A DNA stretch of 36,122 nt from Alphaproteobacteria bacterium. Lineage in GTDB: Bacteria; Pseudomonadota; Alphaproteobacteria; CADEGL01. A model generated the notes under the pieces. That model had not been told where the DNA came from, ran no database searches, and was given only the letters and a program-made list of their open reading frames with translations. The first letter of the stretch is position 1. Each line of letters starts with the position of its first letter. Of this stretch, positions 18,084 to 27,925 are shown in pieces. The position numbers and the translations under genes were made by a program. The stretch lies in NCBI GenBank assembly GCA_026400755.1, contig JAPLOM010000004.1:30524-66645 (forward strand), written 5' to 3'.

Positions 18084-19244
18084 ATGCCGATCGATTCCGT
18101 CGAACTGGCGCAGGCGCTGATCCGCTGCCCCAGCGTGACGCCCGTGGACGCGGGCGTCTTGGGCGTTCTGGAAGGTGCCTTGAAGCCGTTGGGCTTCGCC
18201 TGCCACCGCAAGACCTTCACCGAGGAAGGCACGGCGGACGTCGACAATCTCTATGCCCGCATCGGCACCAAGGGACCGCATTTCTGCTTCGCCGGCCACA
18301 CCGACGTGGTGCCGGTGGGCGACCGCGACGCCTGGACCCATGATCCCTTCGGCGGCGAGATCGTCGACGGCCGCCTCTATGGCCGTGGTGCGGTCGACAT
18401 GAAGTCGGCGGTCGCGGCCTTCGCCGCGGCGGCCGAGCGGTTCCTGGCCGAGCGCGGCAAGGATTTCGGCGGCTCGATCAGCATGCTGATCACCAACGAC
18501 GAAGAGGCCGTCTCCATCAACGGCACCCGCAAGGTGCTGGAGTGGATCAAGTCGCGCGGCGAGACCATCGACGCATGCGTCGTGGGAGAGCCCACCAACG
18601 CCAAGTCGTTCGGCGACATGGCCAAGATCGGCCGGCGCGGCAACATGAACGCGTACCTGACCGTCTACGGCACGCAGGGCCACACAGCCTATCCGCATCT
18701 GGCCGACAGCCCCGTGCCGCGTTTGGCCCAGATGCTGGTCGCCATCACATCGGAGCAGATCGACCAGGGCACCAAGTATTTCCAGCCGACCATCCTGCAG
18801 GTCACCAGCGTCGATATCGGCAACCCCGCCATGAACGTGATTCCGGCTCAGGCCAAGGTGCGGATGAATTCGCGCTTCAACGACCTGCAGACGCCGGAGA
18901 CCTTGGAAAAATGGCTGCGCGAGCGTTTCGACCGCGTCATCGCGAGCCATGGCGGCCGCTATGACCTGACCATCGACGCCGGCGGCGATGTCTTCCTGAC
19001 AAAGGAAGGCCCCTTGTCGGAATTGATCGTCGGCGTGATCGGCCAGATCGCGGGACGCCGCCCGGAGCTGACGACCACGGGCGGTACATCCGACGCGCGC
19101 TTCATCAAAGATTACTGCCCGGTGGTGGAGTTCGGCCTGGTCGGCCAGACCATGCACAAGGTCGACGAGAACACCCCGGTCGACGACGTGCGCAAGCTGG
19201 CCGACATCTACAAGGGCATCCTGGACGGCTACTTCCCCAACTGA
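18084..19244 (+). CDS. dapE: Succinyl-diaminopimelate desuccinylase
   Basis: A 386-residue M20-family zinc hydrolase that removes succinate from N-succinyl-LL-diaminopimelate. Metal ligands and catalytic residues can be placed: His72 and Asp74 in FAGHTDVVPVGD (69-80), Asp105 in GRGAVDMKSAV (100-110), the glutamate pair 140-141 in TNDEEAVSINGTRK, then GEPTNAK and a late histidine in VGQTMHKVDEN. The dimerisation domain begins near GRRGNMNAYLTVYG, followed by GHTAYPHLADSPV. The ATG directly follows the dapD stop (TAAATG). With dapD it forms the succinylase branch of lysine synthesis. Confidence 0.97.
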   Translation: MPIDSVELAQALIRCPSVTPVDAGVLGVLEGALKPLGFACHRKTFTEEGTADVDNLYARIGTKGPHFCFAGHTDVVPVGDRDAWTHDPFGGEIVDGRLYGRGAVDMKSAVAAFAAAAERFLAERGKDFGGSISMLITNDEEAVSINGTRKVLEWIKSRGETIDACVVGEPTNAKSFGDMAKIGRRGNMNAYLTVYGTQGHTAYPHLADSPVPRLAQMLVAITSEQIDQGTKYFQPTILQVTSVDIGNPAMNVIPAQAKVRMNSRFNDLQTPETLEKWLRERFDRVIASHGGRYDLTIDAGGDVFLTKEGPLSELIVGVIGQIAGRRPELTTTGGTSDARFIKDYCPVVEFGLVGQTMHKVDENTPVDDVRKLADIYKGILDGYFPN

Positions 19245-19255
19245 GCGTGGGCAAC

Positions 19256-19828
19256 ATGAGCCGGGCGCGCGAAGCGGCCTACGCCCTGTTCGGCGCCTAT
19301 CGCCTGGCGCGTCTCGACCCGTCGGGCCTGCAGTATTTCAACGCGACCGTCCGAGGGTTTTGGCGCTCGTTCCTGGCCGCGCTGATCGTGGCGCCGGGCT
19401 ACGCCATCCTGATCGGGCTGGAACTGACCGAAACGGCGGACGCCGCATCGTTGGATTGGGGCAGCATCGCGCTGGTCCAAGCCGTTTTCTACGCCATCAG
19501 CTGGACGGCCTTTCCCTTGGCGATGCACTACCTGACCGCTTTGATCGACCGACATGAGGACTATGTCGGTTATATCGTGGCCTATAACTGGGCCGCGGTC
19601 GTTCAGATGGGCGTCATGCTGCCGGCCGCCGCGCTGCAGGCCATGATTCCAGGCGATGTGGGCGGCCTGATCATGCTGCCCGTCGTCGCTGCGACAGCAT
19701 TCTACCAGTGGTTTATCGCGCGCACGGCATTGCGGATCAGCCGCGGCACGGCCGCCGGCATCGTAGGCTTCGACTTCGCGCTGTCGCTGTTCATCGCGGG
19801 CATCGCCGCGACGGTCCGCGGCGTTTAG
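19256..19828 (+). CDS. Uncharacterised multi-pass membrane protein, Yip1-like
   Basis: A 190-residue protein with about five hydrophobic spans (about 36-55, 69-93, 103-127, 135-153 and 166-187). The N-terminus ([21 protein letters not shown]) is short and amphipathic; the loop after span two has [20 protein letters not shown]. The layout resembles small Yip1-type or related integral proteins seen next to truA or dapE in alphaproteobacteria, but I do not recognise a function. ATG 19256 is preferred over the GTG at 19247 because it leads straight into the conserved-looking start; neither has a strong ribosome site. It follows dapE after 11 bases. Its stop overlaps that of convergent truA (TTAG, 19825-19828). 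Confidence 0.75.
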   Translation: MSRAREAAYALFGAYRLARLDPSGLQYFNATVRGFWRSFLAALIVAPGYAILIGLELTETADAASLDWGSIALVQAVFYAISWTAFPLAMHYLTALIDRHEDYVGYIVAYNWAAVVQMGVMLPAAALQAMIPGDVGGLIMLPVVAATAFYQWFIARTALRISRGTAAGIVGFDFALSLFIAGIAATVRGV

Positions 19829-20562
19829 TAGCCGACTTTCATCAAGTACAGCCCGTCCGGCGGACAGGTGGGCCCGCCCGCCGCGCGGTCGCGCGCTTCC
19901 AATGCCTGGCGCACGTCCTCGACCGACCACTTGCCCAGCCCGACCAGCTTGAGCGTGCCGACCATGTTGCGCACCTGATGATGCAGGAATGAACGCGCCT
20001 CGGCGTGGACGCGGATCTCGTCGCCCTCGCGCACGACGTCGAGCCGGTCGAGCATCTTGACCGGCGAGCGCGCCTGGCAGAGCGAGGCGCGGAAGGTGGT
20101 GAAGTCGTGCTTGCCGACCAAAACCTGCGCGGCCTCGTGCATGGCAGGCACATCCAGCCGGTGCGTCACATGCCAAGCACGGTCCTTGTCGATCGCCAGC
20201 GGCGGGCGCCGGTTGACGATGCGGTAAAGATAGACGCGGTGGCGGGCGCTGCGGCGGGCGTTAAAATCCTCGCCTACCTCCTCCACCGACACCAGCACGA
20301 TGGAGGCGGGCTTCAAGTGAAAGTTGATCGCTGCGCGCACCGTGGCGGTGGACGCTTCCTTCCTCAAATCGAAATGCGCGACTTGGCCCAGCGCATGGAC
20401 GCCCGCGTCGGTGCGCCCTGCGCCATGGACGACGACCTTCTCCGCGCAGAATTTTACGATGGCTTCCTCGATCGATTGCTGGATCGAAGTGCCCGTCGCC
20501 TGGCGCTGCCAGCCGACGAAGCCGGAGCCGTCGTACTCGATGATGGCTTTGTAACGCGGCAC
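19825..20562 (-). CDS. truA: tRNA pseudouridine(38-40) synthase
   Basis: A 245-residue enzyme that makes pseudouridine at positions 38-40 of the tRNA anticodon arm. It begins [20 protein letters not shown] (2-21) and holds the catalytic aspartate Asp52 in [15 protein letters not shown] (46-60). The second half has [22 protein letters not shown] and [15 protein letters not shown], all typical. The start is GTG 20562, four bases after the fmt stop; an upstream frame to 20628 overlaps fmt and is not needed. Third gene of def-fmt-truA. Its stop overlaps the convergent membrane protein's stop by four bases. Confidence 0.96.
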   Translation of the reverse strand: MPRYKAIIEYDGSGFVGWQRQATGTSIQQSIEEAIVKFCAEKVVVHGAGRTDAGVHALGQVAHFDLRKEASTATVRAAINFHLKPASIVLVSVEEVGEDFNARRSARHRVYLYRIVNRRPPLAIDKDRAWHVTHRLDVPAMHEAAQVLVGKHDFTTFRASLCQARSPVKMLDRLDVVREGDEIRVHAEARSFLHHQVRNMVGTLKLVGLGKWSVEDVRQALEARDRAAGGPTCPPDGLYLMKVGY

Positions 20563-20566
20563 GGGT

Positions 20567-21514
20567 TCAGCCCTCCGCGGCCAGGAGCGTACCGGCCGGC
20601 AAGGCGAAGCCGCGCAGAAGCGACGCAACGTCCATGGGTGCGCGGCCCGGCCGCTGCACGCGCAAAAGACGCAAGGCGCCCTCGCCGCAAGCCACGGTCA
20701 GCATGTCGTCCTGCACGGTGCCGGGCGGCGCATCGCCCGCGCGCGGTGCGGGCAATACGGCCAGCACCTTGATCTGTTCCCTGCCGTGATCGAACCAGGC
20801 GCCCGGCCAGGGCGCGAAGGCGCGCACCTGGCGCGCCAATTGGGCAGCCGGTTTGTTCCAATCCAGCCGCGCCTCGGCCCGCGTCAACTTGGACGCGTAG
20901 GTGACGCCTTCTTCCGGCTGAAGCCGCGCCTGGAGCGTTCCAGCCGCAAGGCCATCGAGCGCGGGCACGATCAGTTTTGCACCCAGAGCCGCCAACGTGT
21001 CGTGCAATGTCTCTGCCGTTTCGTCCTGCGTGATGGCCACTCGCTCTTCGAGAAGCATGGGGCCGGTATCGAGCCCTTCATCCATCCGCATGATGGTGAC
21101 ACCGGTTTCCGTATCGCCCGCCAGGATCGCGCGCTGGATCGGCGCGGCGCCGCGCCAGCGCGGCAACAGCGAGGCATGAACATTGACGCAGCCGAGGCGG
21201 GGCGCGTCCAGGACCGGCTTGGGCAGGATCAACCCATAGGCCACCACCACGGCCGCGTCCAAACCGAGCGCGGCGAAGGCGGCCTGCTCGGCCGGGTCCT
21301 TCAGGGATTTGGGCGTCGCGACCCCGATGCCGAGCGCATCGGCGCGTTCATGCACCGCGCTAACGCGTTCCTTCTGGCCGCGCCCGGCGGGGCGGGGCGG
21401 CTGGCTGTAGGCGCGGACGATGTCGTGGCCGGCGGAAATCAGCGCATCGAGCGTGACCGCGGCGAATCGCGGCGTGCCGAGAAACGCCAAACGAAGCCGC
21501 GCCGGGCGCGACAT
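20567..21514 (-). CDS. fmt: Methionyl-tRNA formyltransferase
   Basis: A 315-residue enzyme that formylates initiator Met-tRNA using 10-formyl-THF. The N-terminal domain starts [19 protein letters not shown]; the catalytic triad lies in [20 protein letters not shown] (Asn111, His113) and EGLDTGPML (Asp149). The basic loop after [16 protein letters not shown] (35-50) is characteristic. The C-terminal beta-barrel for tRNA binding follows, with [15 protein letters not shown] as the linker and the barrel from about 235. Length matches the family. It is 2 bases after def, which acts on the same formyl group later in translation. Confidence 0.97.
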   Translation of the reverse strand: MSRPARLRLAFLGTPRFAAVTLDALISAGHDIVRAYSQPPRPAGRGQKERVSAVHERADALGIGVATPKSLKDPAEQAAFAALGLDAAVVVAYGLILPKPVLDAPRLGCVNVHASLLPRWRGAAPIQRAILAGDTETGVTIMRMDEGLDTGPMLLEERVAITQDETAETLHDTLAALGAKLIVPALDGLAAGTLQARLQPEEGVTYASKLTRAEARLDWNKPAAQLARQVRAFAPWPGAWFDHGREQIKVLAVLPAPRAGDAPPGTVQDDMLTVACGEGALRLLRVQRPGRAPMDVASLLRGFALPAGTLLAAEG

Positions 21515-21516
21515 GA

Positions 21517-22041
21517 TCAGGCCTCGACCGTGACCGAGAGCCGCCGCGCCTTGGTCAGCTTGCGCAGGATGATGCCGCGCTTGAGCGCGGAGATATGGTC
21601 GATGAACAGCACGCCGTTCAAATGATCGATTTCGTGCTGGATGCAGGTGGCGGCCAGGCCGTCGAACTCCTGCTCGCGGATCTCACCCTGATAGTCCAAG
21701 AAGCGGATGCGCGCGCGGGCCGGCCGCTCCACGTCGGCATAATGGTCGGGCACCGACAGGCAGCCTTCCTCATACGTGACCATCTCATCCGAAACCGACA
21801 GCACCTCGGGGTTGGCCATGCGGATGGGCGTCCGCGCCTCGCCCTCGCGCGCCACGTCCACCACGATGACACGTTTCAGCACACCGACCTGGGGCGCGGC
21901 CAAGCCGATGCCGGGCGCCAGATACATGGTCTCCAACATGTCGTCCATCAGCTTGCGCACTGAATCGTCGACGCGCGCCACCGGCTCGCAGGCCAGCTTC
22001 AGTCGCGGATCGGGCGCAGTGATGATGGGCAATACGGCCAT
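21517..22041 (-). CDS. def: Peptide deformylase
   Basis: A 174-residue metalloenzyme that removes the formyl group from new proteins. The three family motifs are intact: [10 protein letters not shown] (44-53), EEGCLSVP (91-98, metal ligand Cys94) and QHEIDHLNG (135-143, ligands His136 and His140, catalytic Glu137). ATG 22041 (MAVLPIIT) is preferred to the further upstream start at 22062, because family proteins begin this way. First gene of the def-fmt-truA operon, divergent from rmuC across 121 bases in which I identify no confident promoter. Confidence 0.97.
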   Translation of the reverse strand: MAVLPIITAPDPRLKLACEPVARVDDSVRKLMDDMLETMYLAPGIGLAAPQVGVLKRVIVVDVAREGEARTPIRMANPEVLSVSDEMVTYEEGCLSVPDHYADVERPARARIRFLDYQGEIREQEFDGLAATCIQHEIDHLNGVLFIDHISALKRGIILRKLTKARRLSVTVEA

Positions 22042-22162
22042 CGCTTGTCTCGTCTTCAGCACCAGGAACGGGCCGCTTTCCGGCTGGGCTTTAGGTAGGG
22101 CGGGGCCGCAGCGCCGTCAAGCGGAGCGACGGTCGGCGCCCCGCGTGCTAGCATCCGCTGCG

Positions 22163-23275
22163 ATGGATTTGATGACCGCAATGCTGATCGTGGTGGCCGC
22201 AATCGTGGCCGGTTTGGCCGTCGCGCTGGTGATGGGGCGCGGACGCGGCGGGCGAGGCGAGGAAATCGTCGAGCTGTCGGCGCGCCTCAAGCAATTGGCC
22301 GAGACCTATACCCTGGCCCAGGGCCAGATTGGCGAGCGGCTGCAGGCGCAGGAGCGCGCCTTGTCCGAATCGCTCGACAAGCGCCTGGGCATGGTGGCCG
22401 ACCGGTTGACCGAGGGCTTGAGCAAATCCTCGAAGGAAACCCAGGCCACCATGGGCGAGCTGGGCAAGCGCCTGGCCGTGATCGACGCGGCGCAGAAGAA
22501 CATCGCCGAATTGTCGACCCAGATGGTCGGGCTGCAGGACATCCTGTCCAACAAGCAGGCGCGCGGCGCCTTCGGCGAGGTGCAGTTGCGCAACCTGGTC
22601 GAGGATGCGCTACCGCCCTCGGCTTACGAGTTTCAAGCGACTATTGGCAACAATAAGCGGGTGGATTGCCTGATTCGGTTACCGAACCCGCCGGGCCCGA
22701 TCTCGATCGACGCGAAGTTTCCGCTGGAATCCTACAACCTGCTGCGCGCCGCGACCGACGACGCGGGCCGCACGGTGGCCTCGCGCGCCTTCACGGCCGC
22801 CATGCAGGTCCACCTGAAGGACATTCACGAGAAATACATCGTGCCCGGCGAGACAGCCGACTGCGCGCTGTTGTTTCTGCCCAGCGAGGCCATCTATTAC
22901 GAGATCCAGTCGAACTTTCCGAACGTGGTCGAGGAGTCGCGCCGCCGGCGCGTCTTCATCGTCTCGCCCGACACGCTGTGGTTCATGCTGAACACCGTGC
23001 GCGCGGTCCTGCGCGACGTCCGCATGCGCGAGCAGGCCCACGTGATTCAGAAGGAAGTCGGCACGCTGCTGGAAGACGTGAAGCGCCTGGACCAGCGCGT
23101 GGCGAAGCTGCAGGTCCATTTCGCGCAGACGGGCGACGACGTGCGTGACATCCGGATCTCGACCGACAAGATCATCAAGCGCGGCGACAAGATCGAGAGC
23201 GTCGAGCTGGAAGACGATGCAGCCGCCACGGCGGCCTTGCCGCCCCAGGCCGCGCCGGCGAAATCCCTGCTCTAG
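22163..23275 (+). CDS. rmuC: DNA recombination protein RmuC family
   Basis: A 370-residue protein. An N-terminal membrane span (about 5-24, MLIVVAAIVAGLAVALVMG) is followed by a long coiled coil (about 33-125) and then the RmuC nuclease-like domain: SNKQARGAFGEVQLRNLVED, RVDCLIRLPNPPGPISIDAKFPLE, then LFLPSEAIYYEI and VFIVSPDTLWFMLNTV. E. coli RmuC limits inversion at short inverted repeats; biochemical role is poorly defined, and the core resembles restriction-enzyme-like nucleases (family knowledge). The frame is open upstream to 21776 across the opposite def gene; the ATG at 22163 starts at the membrane anchor. Its stop shares CTAG (23272-23275) with the convergent SDR gene. Confidence 0.93.
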   Translation: MDLMTAMLIVVAAIVAGLAVALVMGRGRGGRGEEIVELSARLKQLAETYTLAQGQIGERLQAQERALSESLDKRLGMVADRLTEGLSKSSKETQATMGELGKRLAVIDAAQKNIAELSTQMVGLQDILSNKQARGAFGEVQLRNLVEDALPPSAYEFQATIGNNKRVDCLIRLPNPPGPISIDAKFPLESYNLLRAATDDAGRTVASRAFTAAMQVHLKDIHEKYIVPGETADCALLFLPSEAIYYEIQSNFPNVVEESRRRRVFIVSPDTLWFMLNTVRAVLRDVRMREQAHVIQKEVGTLLEDVKRLDQRVAKLQVHFAQTGDDVRDIRISTDKIIKRGDKIESVELEDDAAATAALPPQAAPAKSLL

Positions 23276-23988
23276 TATTTCGCTTCGGCCGCGTAGTTGA
23301 CCGGGATATAGGCGACCGACGCCGAATTGGGCAGCGCGATCACCCGCGCCACGATCTCGGCCAGGTCTTCCGGCTGGGTGAGCGTTTCGGGTTCGCCCGG
23401 GCGGTTGGCCGCGATGAAGTCTGTGTTGGTCGAGCCAGGGCAGATGGCCGTCGCGCGCACGCCGTCCTTCCAGGCGAACTGGCGCGCGATCTGGGTCAAC
23501 GCCATGGTCGCGTGCTTGACCATCGAATAGCCCGGCGAGCCGCCGCCGAAGCGCAAGCCCGCCAGCGACACGACCGTGACAATGCGGCCAGCACCTGAAC
23601 GCTTCAGATGAGGCAGCGCGGCCACGATCAGGCGGTAAGGCGCCTTTACGTTCACGTCCCACATGGCGTCCAGCGCGTCCTCGTCCGGCTGGTCGAACGG
23701 GAAACGCTCCACGATGCCCGCGTTGGCCACGATGGCGTCCACGCGGCCGAAGCGCGCGACAGTGGCTTCAACCCATTTCGCGGCAATGGCGCGGTCGCGC
23801 GCCTCGTAATTGTGGAGCAGAACGTTCTCGCGTCCCTTGGCCCAATCGGCGAGGACCGCCGGATCACGCAAACCCAGGCTGAGTGCATAGCCCTCGGCGT
23901 GAAGCCGCTCGGCGACCGCGCGGCCGATACCACGGCCCGCTCCGGAGATCATGGCCACACGGCCCTTCGGATCGATCCGGGCGGCCAT
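23272..23988 (-). CDS. Short-chain dehydrogenase/reductase (SDR) family oxidoreductase
   Basis: A 238-residue classical SDR. The cofactor site is SGAGRGIG (15-22), the NAG motif is at 89-91 (VANAGIVE), and the catalytic set is Ser141 with Tyr154 and Lys158 in YSMVK. ICPGSTNTDF (182-191) is the usual post-catalytic loop. The substrate is unknown. The TGA of recR and the ATG of this gene share one base (TGATG), so it is translated at the end of the dnaX-ybaB-recR operon although its function looks unrelated. Confidence 0.9.
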   Translation of the reverse strand: MAARIDPKGRVAMISGAGRGIGRAVAERLHAEGYALSLGLRDPAVLADWAKGRENVLLHNYEARDRAIAAKWVEATVARFGRVDAIVANAGIVERFPFDQPDEDALDAMWDVNVKAPYRLIVAALPHLKRSGAGRIVTVVSLAGLRFGGGSPGYSMVKHATMALTQIARQFAWKDGVRATAICPGSTNTDFIAANRPGEPETLTQPEDLAEIVARVIALPNSASVAYIPVNYAAEAKY

Positions 23989-24581
23989 CAGAACGGCCGC
24001 CGCGCCTTGAGCGCCGCCGTCAGCGTGCCGTCATCGAGATAATCCAGCTCGCCGCCGACCGGAACGCCATGGGCCAGGCGCGAGATCACAACGCCCGCGC
24101 CCTGCAGCCGGTCGGTGACGTAATGGGCCGTGGTCTGGCCGTCGACCGTCGCACCCATGGCCAGGATCACCTCGCGGATGCCGCCTTCGCCGATGCGCTT
24201 CACCAAGCCTCCGACATTCAGATCGTCGGGCCCGATGCCGTCGAGCGCCGACAACACACCGCCCAGCACGTGATAGCGGCCGCGGAAAGACGCCGTGCGC
24301 TCGATCGCCCACAGGTCAGCCACGCTCTCGACCACGCAGATCGTCTCCGCATCGCGGCGCGGATCGATGCAGACAAGGCAGGGATCGCGCGTGTCGAGAT
24401 TGCCGCACACCGAGCAGGCGCGCACCTTCTCGGCCGCCGCCGCGATGGCGCGCGCCAAGGGCTCCAGCAGATTTTCGCGCCGTTTGAGAAGGTGCAGCGC
24501 CGCGCGCCGCGCCGAACGCGGGCCGAGGCCGGGCAGCTTGGCCAAGAGTTGGACGAGCTGCTCGATTTCCGAGCCGGACAT
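23988..24581 (-). CDS. recR: Recombination mediator protein RecR
   Basis: A 197-residue protein of the RecFOR pathway, which loads RecA at gaps. It has the helix-hairpin-helix region [20 protein letters not shown] (13-32), a four-cysteine zinc finger (Cys56, Cys59, Cys68, Cys71 in [16 protein letters not shown]) and the Toprim domain that starts [14 protein letters not shown] (81-94). The late region has [20 protein letters not shown], typical of RecR. It lies 9 bases downstream of ybaB, the standard dnaX-ybaB-recR order. Confidence 0.97.
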   Translation of the reverse strand: MSGSEIEQLVQLLAKLPGLGPRSARRAALHLLKRRENLLEPLARAIAAAAEKVRACSVCGNLDTRDPCLVCIDPRRDAETICVVESVADLWAIERTASFRGRYHVLGGVLSALDGIGPDDLNVGGLVKRIGEGGIREVILAMGATVDGQTTAHYVTDRLQGAGVVISRLAHGVPVGGELDYLDDGTLTAALKARRPF

Positions 24582-24590
24582 GCGGGGTTT

Positions 24591-24914
24591 CTAGAAGGGC
24601 AGCTTGAAGCCGGGCGGAAGCGACAGACCGCCGGTGACCTTGCCCATCTCCTCGGCCATCAGCGCTTCGCTTTTCGCGCGCGCGTCATTGCAGGCAGCGG
24701 CGATCAGGTCTTCCAGCACCTCGATCTCGGCCGGCTCGGCCAGCTTGGGGTCCAGCTTCACGCGCTTGACCTCGCCCTTGCCCGTCATGGTGACCGCGAC
24801 CATGCCGCCGCCCGAGGTGCCGGTAACCTCAAGCTCGGCCATCTTGGCTTGCATCTCCGCCATGCGGGTCTGGAGCTGCTGCGCCTGCTTCATCATCTGG
24901 CCGAGATTCTTCAT
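24591..24914 (-). CDS. ybaB: YbaB/EbfC family nucleoid-associated protein
   Basis: A 107-residue protein. It starts [20 protein letters not shown], a coiled-coil helix, then has the central strand region with [22 protein letters not shown] and ends [16 protein letters not shown], all typical of YbaB/EbfC. The dimer binds DNA without strict sequence preference. Its ATG overlaps the dnaX stop by four bases (ATGA), so the two are translationally coupled. Confidence 0.96.
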   Translation of the reverse strand: MKNLGQMMKQAQQLQTRMAEMQAKMAELEVTGTSGGGMVAVTMTGKGEVKRVKLDPKLAEPAEIEVLEDLIAAACNDARAKSEALMAEEMGKVTGGLSLPPGFKLPF

Positions 24915-26743
24915 GGTTCTTCCCGCTCGTCGTTCGGTTCGGTGGTGCCGTCATCGTCCGGCTCGCTGCTGCTTTCGGCCGCCGCCGAAGCGGCCAGATC
25001 GTGCACGGCGACGATCTCGGCGTTCGGGAAGGCGTCCAGCACCGCGCGCACCACGGGATGCGCGGCCGCGTGGGCCTTTTGCGCAACGACCTCGGCCTTG
25101 GCTTGTTCGGTCAACGTGGGTTGGCCTTCGGCGCGGCTGACGCTGACGCCCCAATGACGGCCGGTCCATTCGCTGACCAGCTTTTGTAAGTGGTTGGCCA
25201 GGGTCGGCGGCGCGCCCTGGGCGGGGCGAAACTCCAAGACACCGGGCTCGAAGCGCACCAGATGCACGCTGCTTTGCAGATGGGAGTAGAGCGTCATTTC
25301 CTTCTTCGCGCCGAACAGCTCGACCAGTTCAGCGAAGGTCTGCGGATTGGGCAGGACCGGCTCGGCCGGAGCCTGCGCCACCGGCTCGTTCCGCTGCTCG
25401 GGCTGTTCGGTCGGGCGCATCTGGGTCGTCGCGCGTGGCGCGCCGGCCCGCTCCGGTGTTGCGGGTGCCGTGCGCCCCACCGCGCGCGTCTCGCCACCGC
25501 CCGAGGGCGGCGCAGGCGTGGCGGGCGCAGAGGTTGGCGCTTGCGCGGATTGCAGGCGCTCCACGATCTCGGCCGGCGTCGGCAACTCAGCCACATAGGC
25601 CAGGCGGATCAGCGCCATCTCGGCCGCTTCCGCGGGCGACGGCGCGGATTGGGCCTCGCCCAACCCCTTCAGCAGCATCTGCCAGGCGCGACTCAACGCG
25701 GCCATCGATAGTTTCTGAGCAGCGGCTTTGCCGCGCACGCGCTCGGCCTCGGGCACGACCGGATCGTCGGCCGTCACGGGCACGATCTTCACCCGCGTGA
25801 TCCAATGCACCAGTTCCAAGAGGTCCTGCAACACGACCAGGGGGTCGGCGCCGCTGCGCCCTGCCTCGGCGAACAGGTCCAGCGTCTCGGCCGCCTTGCC
25901 CGCCATCAGCGCCTCGAACAGGTCGAAGATCTGGGTGCGGTCGGCCAGGCCAATCATGTCGCGAATCTGGTCGGCGCCGACGCCGCCCGAGCCGTAGGTG
26001 GCAATGGCGCGGTCGAGCAAGCTGAGCCCGTCGCGCACCGAGCCGTCGGCCGCGCGCGCGACGAGGGCCAAGGCGTCGGGCGCCAGCTTGGCGCCCTCCT
26101 TCTCCGCGATGGCGCCCAAATGCGGCCCCAGGATTTCGGCCTCGACGCGGCGCAGGTCGAAACGCTGGCAGCGCGACAGGACGGTCACGGGAATCTTGCG
26201 GATCTCGGTCGTCGCGAAGATGAATTTCACGTGCGGCGGCGGCTCTTCCAACGTCTTGAGCAGCGCGTTGAAGGCCTGCTTCGACAGCATGTGCACTTCG
26301 TCGACAATGTAGACCTTGAAGCGCGCAGACATGGGCGCATAGCGCACGCCGTCGGTCAGGTCGCGGATATCGTCGACGCCGGTGCGGCTGGCCGCATCCA
26401 TCTCGATCACATCGACATGGCGGTCGTCGGCGATGGCGCGGCAATGTTCGCACACCCCGCAAGGCTCGGCGGTCGGCCCGCCCGTGCCGTCCGGCCCGAC
26501 GCAATTCAGCACCCGCGCGATGATGCGCGCGGTCGTGGTCTTGCCGACGCCGCGCACGCCCGTCAGCACATAGGCATGCGCGATGCGGTCGGTGCGGATG
26601 GCGTTGGTGAGGGTGCGGACCAGCGCGTCCTGGCCGATCAGTTCGGCGAAGCTGCTGGGCCGGTATTTGCGGGCGAGAACGCGATAAGCGGCGCCGGAGG
26701 GCGCGGCCTCTTTATCGGGTGCGGACGGTTTAGGATCGGTCAT
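24911..26743 (-). CDS. dnaX: DNA polymerase III subunits gamma/tau
   Basis: A 610-residue clamp-loader ATPase. The core starts [19 protein letters not shown] (20-38), then Walker [10 protein letters not shown] (62-70), a zinc-binding set (Cys81, Cys95, Cys98, Cys101), Walker B with VDEVH (147-151), [20 protein letters not shown] and a sensor SRC in [10 protein letters not shown]. After about residue 400 there is a Pro/Ala/Thr-rich linker, then a C-terminal tau-type domain ([20 protein letters not shown] onward). I see no A-rich slippery run of the E. coli type for making a short gamma, so only the long form may be produced by this route. First gene of dnaX-ybaB-recR, 45 bases after the SRP RNA. 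Confidence 0.97.
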   Translation of the reverse strand: MTDPKPSAPDKEAAPSGAAYRVLARKYRPSSFAELIGQDALVRTLTNAIRTDRIAHAYVLTGVRGVGKTTTARIIARVLNCVGPDGTGGPTAEPCGVCEHCRAIADDRHVDVIEMDAASRTGVDDIRDLTDGVRYAPMSARFKVYIVDEVHMLSKQAFNALLKTLEEPPPHVKFIFATTEIRKIPVTVLSRCQRFDLRRVEAEILGPHLGAIAEKEGAKLAPDALALVARAADGSVRDGLSLLDRAIATYGSGGVGADQIRDMIGLADRTQIFDLFEALMAGKAAETLDLFAEAGRSGADPLVVLQDLLELVHWITRVKIVPVTADDPVVPEAERVRGKAAAQKLSMAALSRAWQMLLKGLGEAQSAPSPAEAAEMALIRLAYVAELPTPAEIVERLQSAQAPTSAPATPAPPSGGGETRAVGRTAPATPERAGAPRATTQMRPTEQPEQRNEPVAQAPAEPVLPNPQTFAELVELFGAKKEMTLYSHLQSSVHLVRFEPGVLEFRPAQGAPPTLANHLQKLVSEWTGRHWGVSVSRAEGQPTLTEQAKAEVVAQKAHAAAHPVVRAVLDAFPNAEIVAVHDLAASAAAESSSEPDDDGTTEPNDEREEP

Positions 26744-26788
26744 GCCGCCCGTTCGGTTCGCTCGTCTTGTTGCGGCAGGAGATGAAGT

Positions 26789-26884
26789 AGGAGGTTGGAC
26801 AACGACCCGGATCGAAACTCGTTACGGTTGCTTCCTTCCGGACCTGGCCGGGTTGGCGAGGAATCCGTCCGCCGCCAACCTCCC
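26789..26884 (-). ncRNA. ffs: Signal recognition particle RNA (small bacterial 4.5S type)
   Basis: The minus strand contains the SRP core CCAGGTCCGGAAGGAAGCAA (26847-26828), matching the conserved GGAA tetraloop and asymmetric-loop region that binds Ffh and FtsY. Outer arms GGAGGTTGG (26883-26875) and CCAACCTCC (26798-26790) pair perfectly and close the hairpin, giving about 96 nucleotides with no Alu domain. A location just upstream of dnaX is usual in alphaproteobacteria. The precise ends are estimated from the closing helix. Confidence 0.93.
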
Positions 26885-26890
26885 GACAGA

Positions 26891-26921
26891 ACTATATCAG
26901 GATTCCGGCGCGGCCGGGCAA
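26891..26921 (-). promoter_or_regulatory. Candidate promoter of the SRP RNA gene
   Basis: On the minus strand TTGCCC (26921-26916) is followed after 17 bases by GATATA, or after 19 by TATAGT (26896-26891). The latter lies 6 bases before the estimated 5' end of the RNA. This AT-rich patch is isolated in GC-rich sequence. Spacing of the two hexamers is not ideal for both choices at once. Confidence 0.45.
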
Positions 26922-27006
26922 GGGGGCCGGGCCGGATTGGGGCGCGTCCCCGCGCCGTCTGGGCGCCTCATTGCACCGGGGTTGGGCCCTGTGCCACCTT
27001 TCCGTC

Positions 27007-27918
27007 ATGTACGTCAATTTCTACGCAGGCAGCGGCCTGGACCGCGCCTCCCACGTCCGCCGCGACGAGGCATGGCTCGCGGCACAGCTCAACGCCGCGA
27101 CCACCCGCGTCGTGCCGGTCTGGCGGTCCCAGAGTCTGATGGTGATGGGCGACGCGCCCGCCGCCGTTTACCTGAACGGCCGGACGGCCGCGAATTTCGC
27201 CGCCGAAGGCGCCTTGGTGGCATTCCTGGGCGTGCTGGACGACGTGGCCCATTTCGCCGTCGACCTATCGCACCACGAAAAGCCGCTGGAAATAGAACCC
27301 CTGCGCGGCCAGGGCGAGTTCGTCGACCTGCGCACGACAGGCGCCCTTCTCGACCGGTCGAACGGCTCGCTTTTAGCCTATGCGCGCGGCCTCATGTACT
27401 GGCATGCACGTCACCGCTTCTGCGGCGCCTGCGGGCATGCGACGCGCGTGGCCGACGCGGGCCACACCCGCGCCTGCACCAACCAGGCTTGCGGCATCCA
27501 GCATTTCCCGCGCACCGACCCCGCCGTGATCATGCTGGTGACGCACGGCGACAAATGCCTGTTGGGACGGCAATCGAGCTTCCTGCCGGGCATGTATTCG
27601 ACCTTGGCCGGCTTCGTCGAGCCGGGCGAAAGCCTGGAAGAAGCCGTGGCGCGCGAGGTGTTCGAAGAGGTGGCCGTGCGCGTCACCGACGTGCGCTATC
27701 ACTCGTCCCAGCCCTGGCCGTTCCCCGGTTCGATCATGCTGGGCTTCCACGCCCGGGCGCTCAACACGGCGGTCGAGGTCAACCGCAGCGAGCTGGAAGA
27801 TGCGCGCTGGTACAGCCGCGCCGAACTACGCGCCAGCCCCGAGAACGAGACGTTCCGGATGCCGCGCAAGGTTTCCATCGCGCGCCAGTTGGTCGACCAC
27901 TGGCTGAACGAGGGCTGA
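27007..27918 (+). CDS. nudC: NAD+ diphosphatase (NADH pyrophosphatase), NudC type
   Basis: A 303-residue Nudix hydrolase that splits NAD(H) into NMN(H) and AMP and, in E. coli, removes NAD caps from RNA. An N-terminal domain (about 1-130) precedes a zinc ribbon with Cys139, Cys142, Cys157 and Cys162. The Nudix box spans 202-224 (GFVEPGESLEEA, REVFEEV) and is complete. The NudC-specific signature SQPWPFPGS (234-242) follows. ATG 27007 begins MYVNFYAGSGLDR; the frame extends upstream to 26971 without need. It is divergent from the SRP RNA and convergent with pheA, with only 7 bases between the two stops. Confidence 0.92.
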   Translation: MYVNFYAGSGLDRASHVRRDEAWLAAQLNAATTRVVPVWRSQSLMVMGDAPAAVYLNGRTAANFAAEGALVAFLGVLDDVAHFAVDLSHHEKPLEIEPLRGQGEFVDLRTTGALLDRSNGSLLAYARGLMYWHARHRFCGACGHATRVADAGHTRACTNQACGIQHFPRTDPAVIMLVTHGDKCLLGRQSSFLPGMYSTLAGFVEPGESLEEAVAREVFEEVAVRVTDVRYHSSQPWPFPGSIMLGFHARALNTAVEVNRSELEDARWYSRAELRASPENETFRMPRKVSIARQLVDHWLNEG

Positions 27919-27925
27919 AGCGGCG

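Noticed and set aside
24911..25600. Programmed frameshift in dnaX to make a short gamma subunit
   Set aside because: No A-rich slippery sequence of the known type is visible in this part of the gene.
26744..27006. A protein-coding gene in the gap between dnaX and nudC
   Set aside because: The gap is explained by the SRP RNA and its promoter; open frames here are extensions of nudC or shadows.
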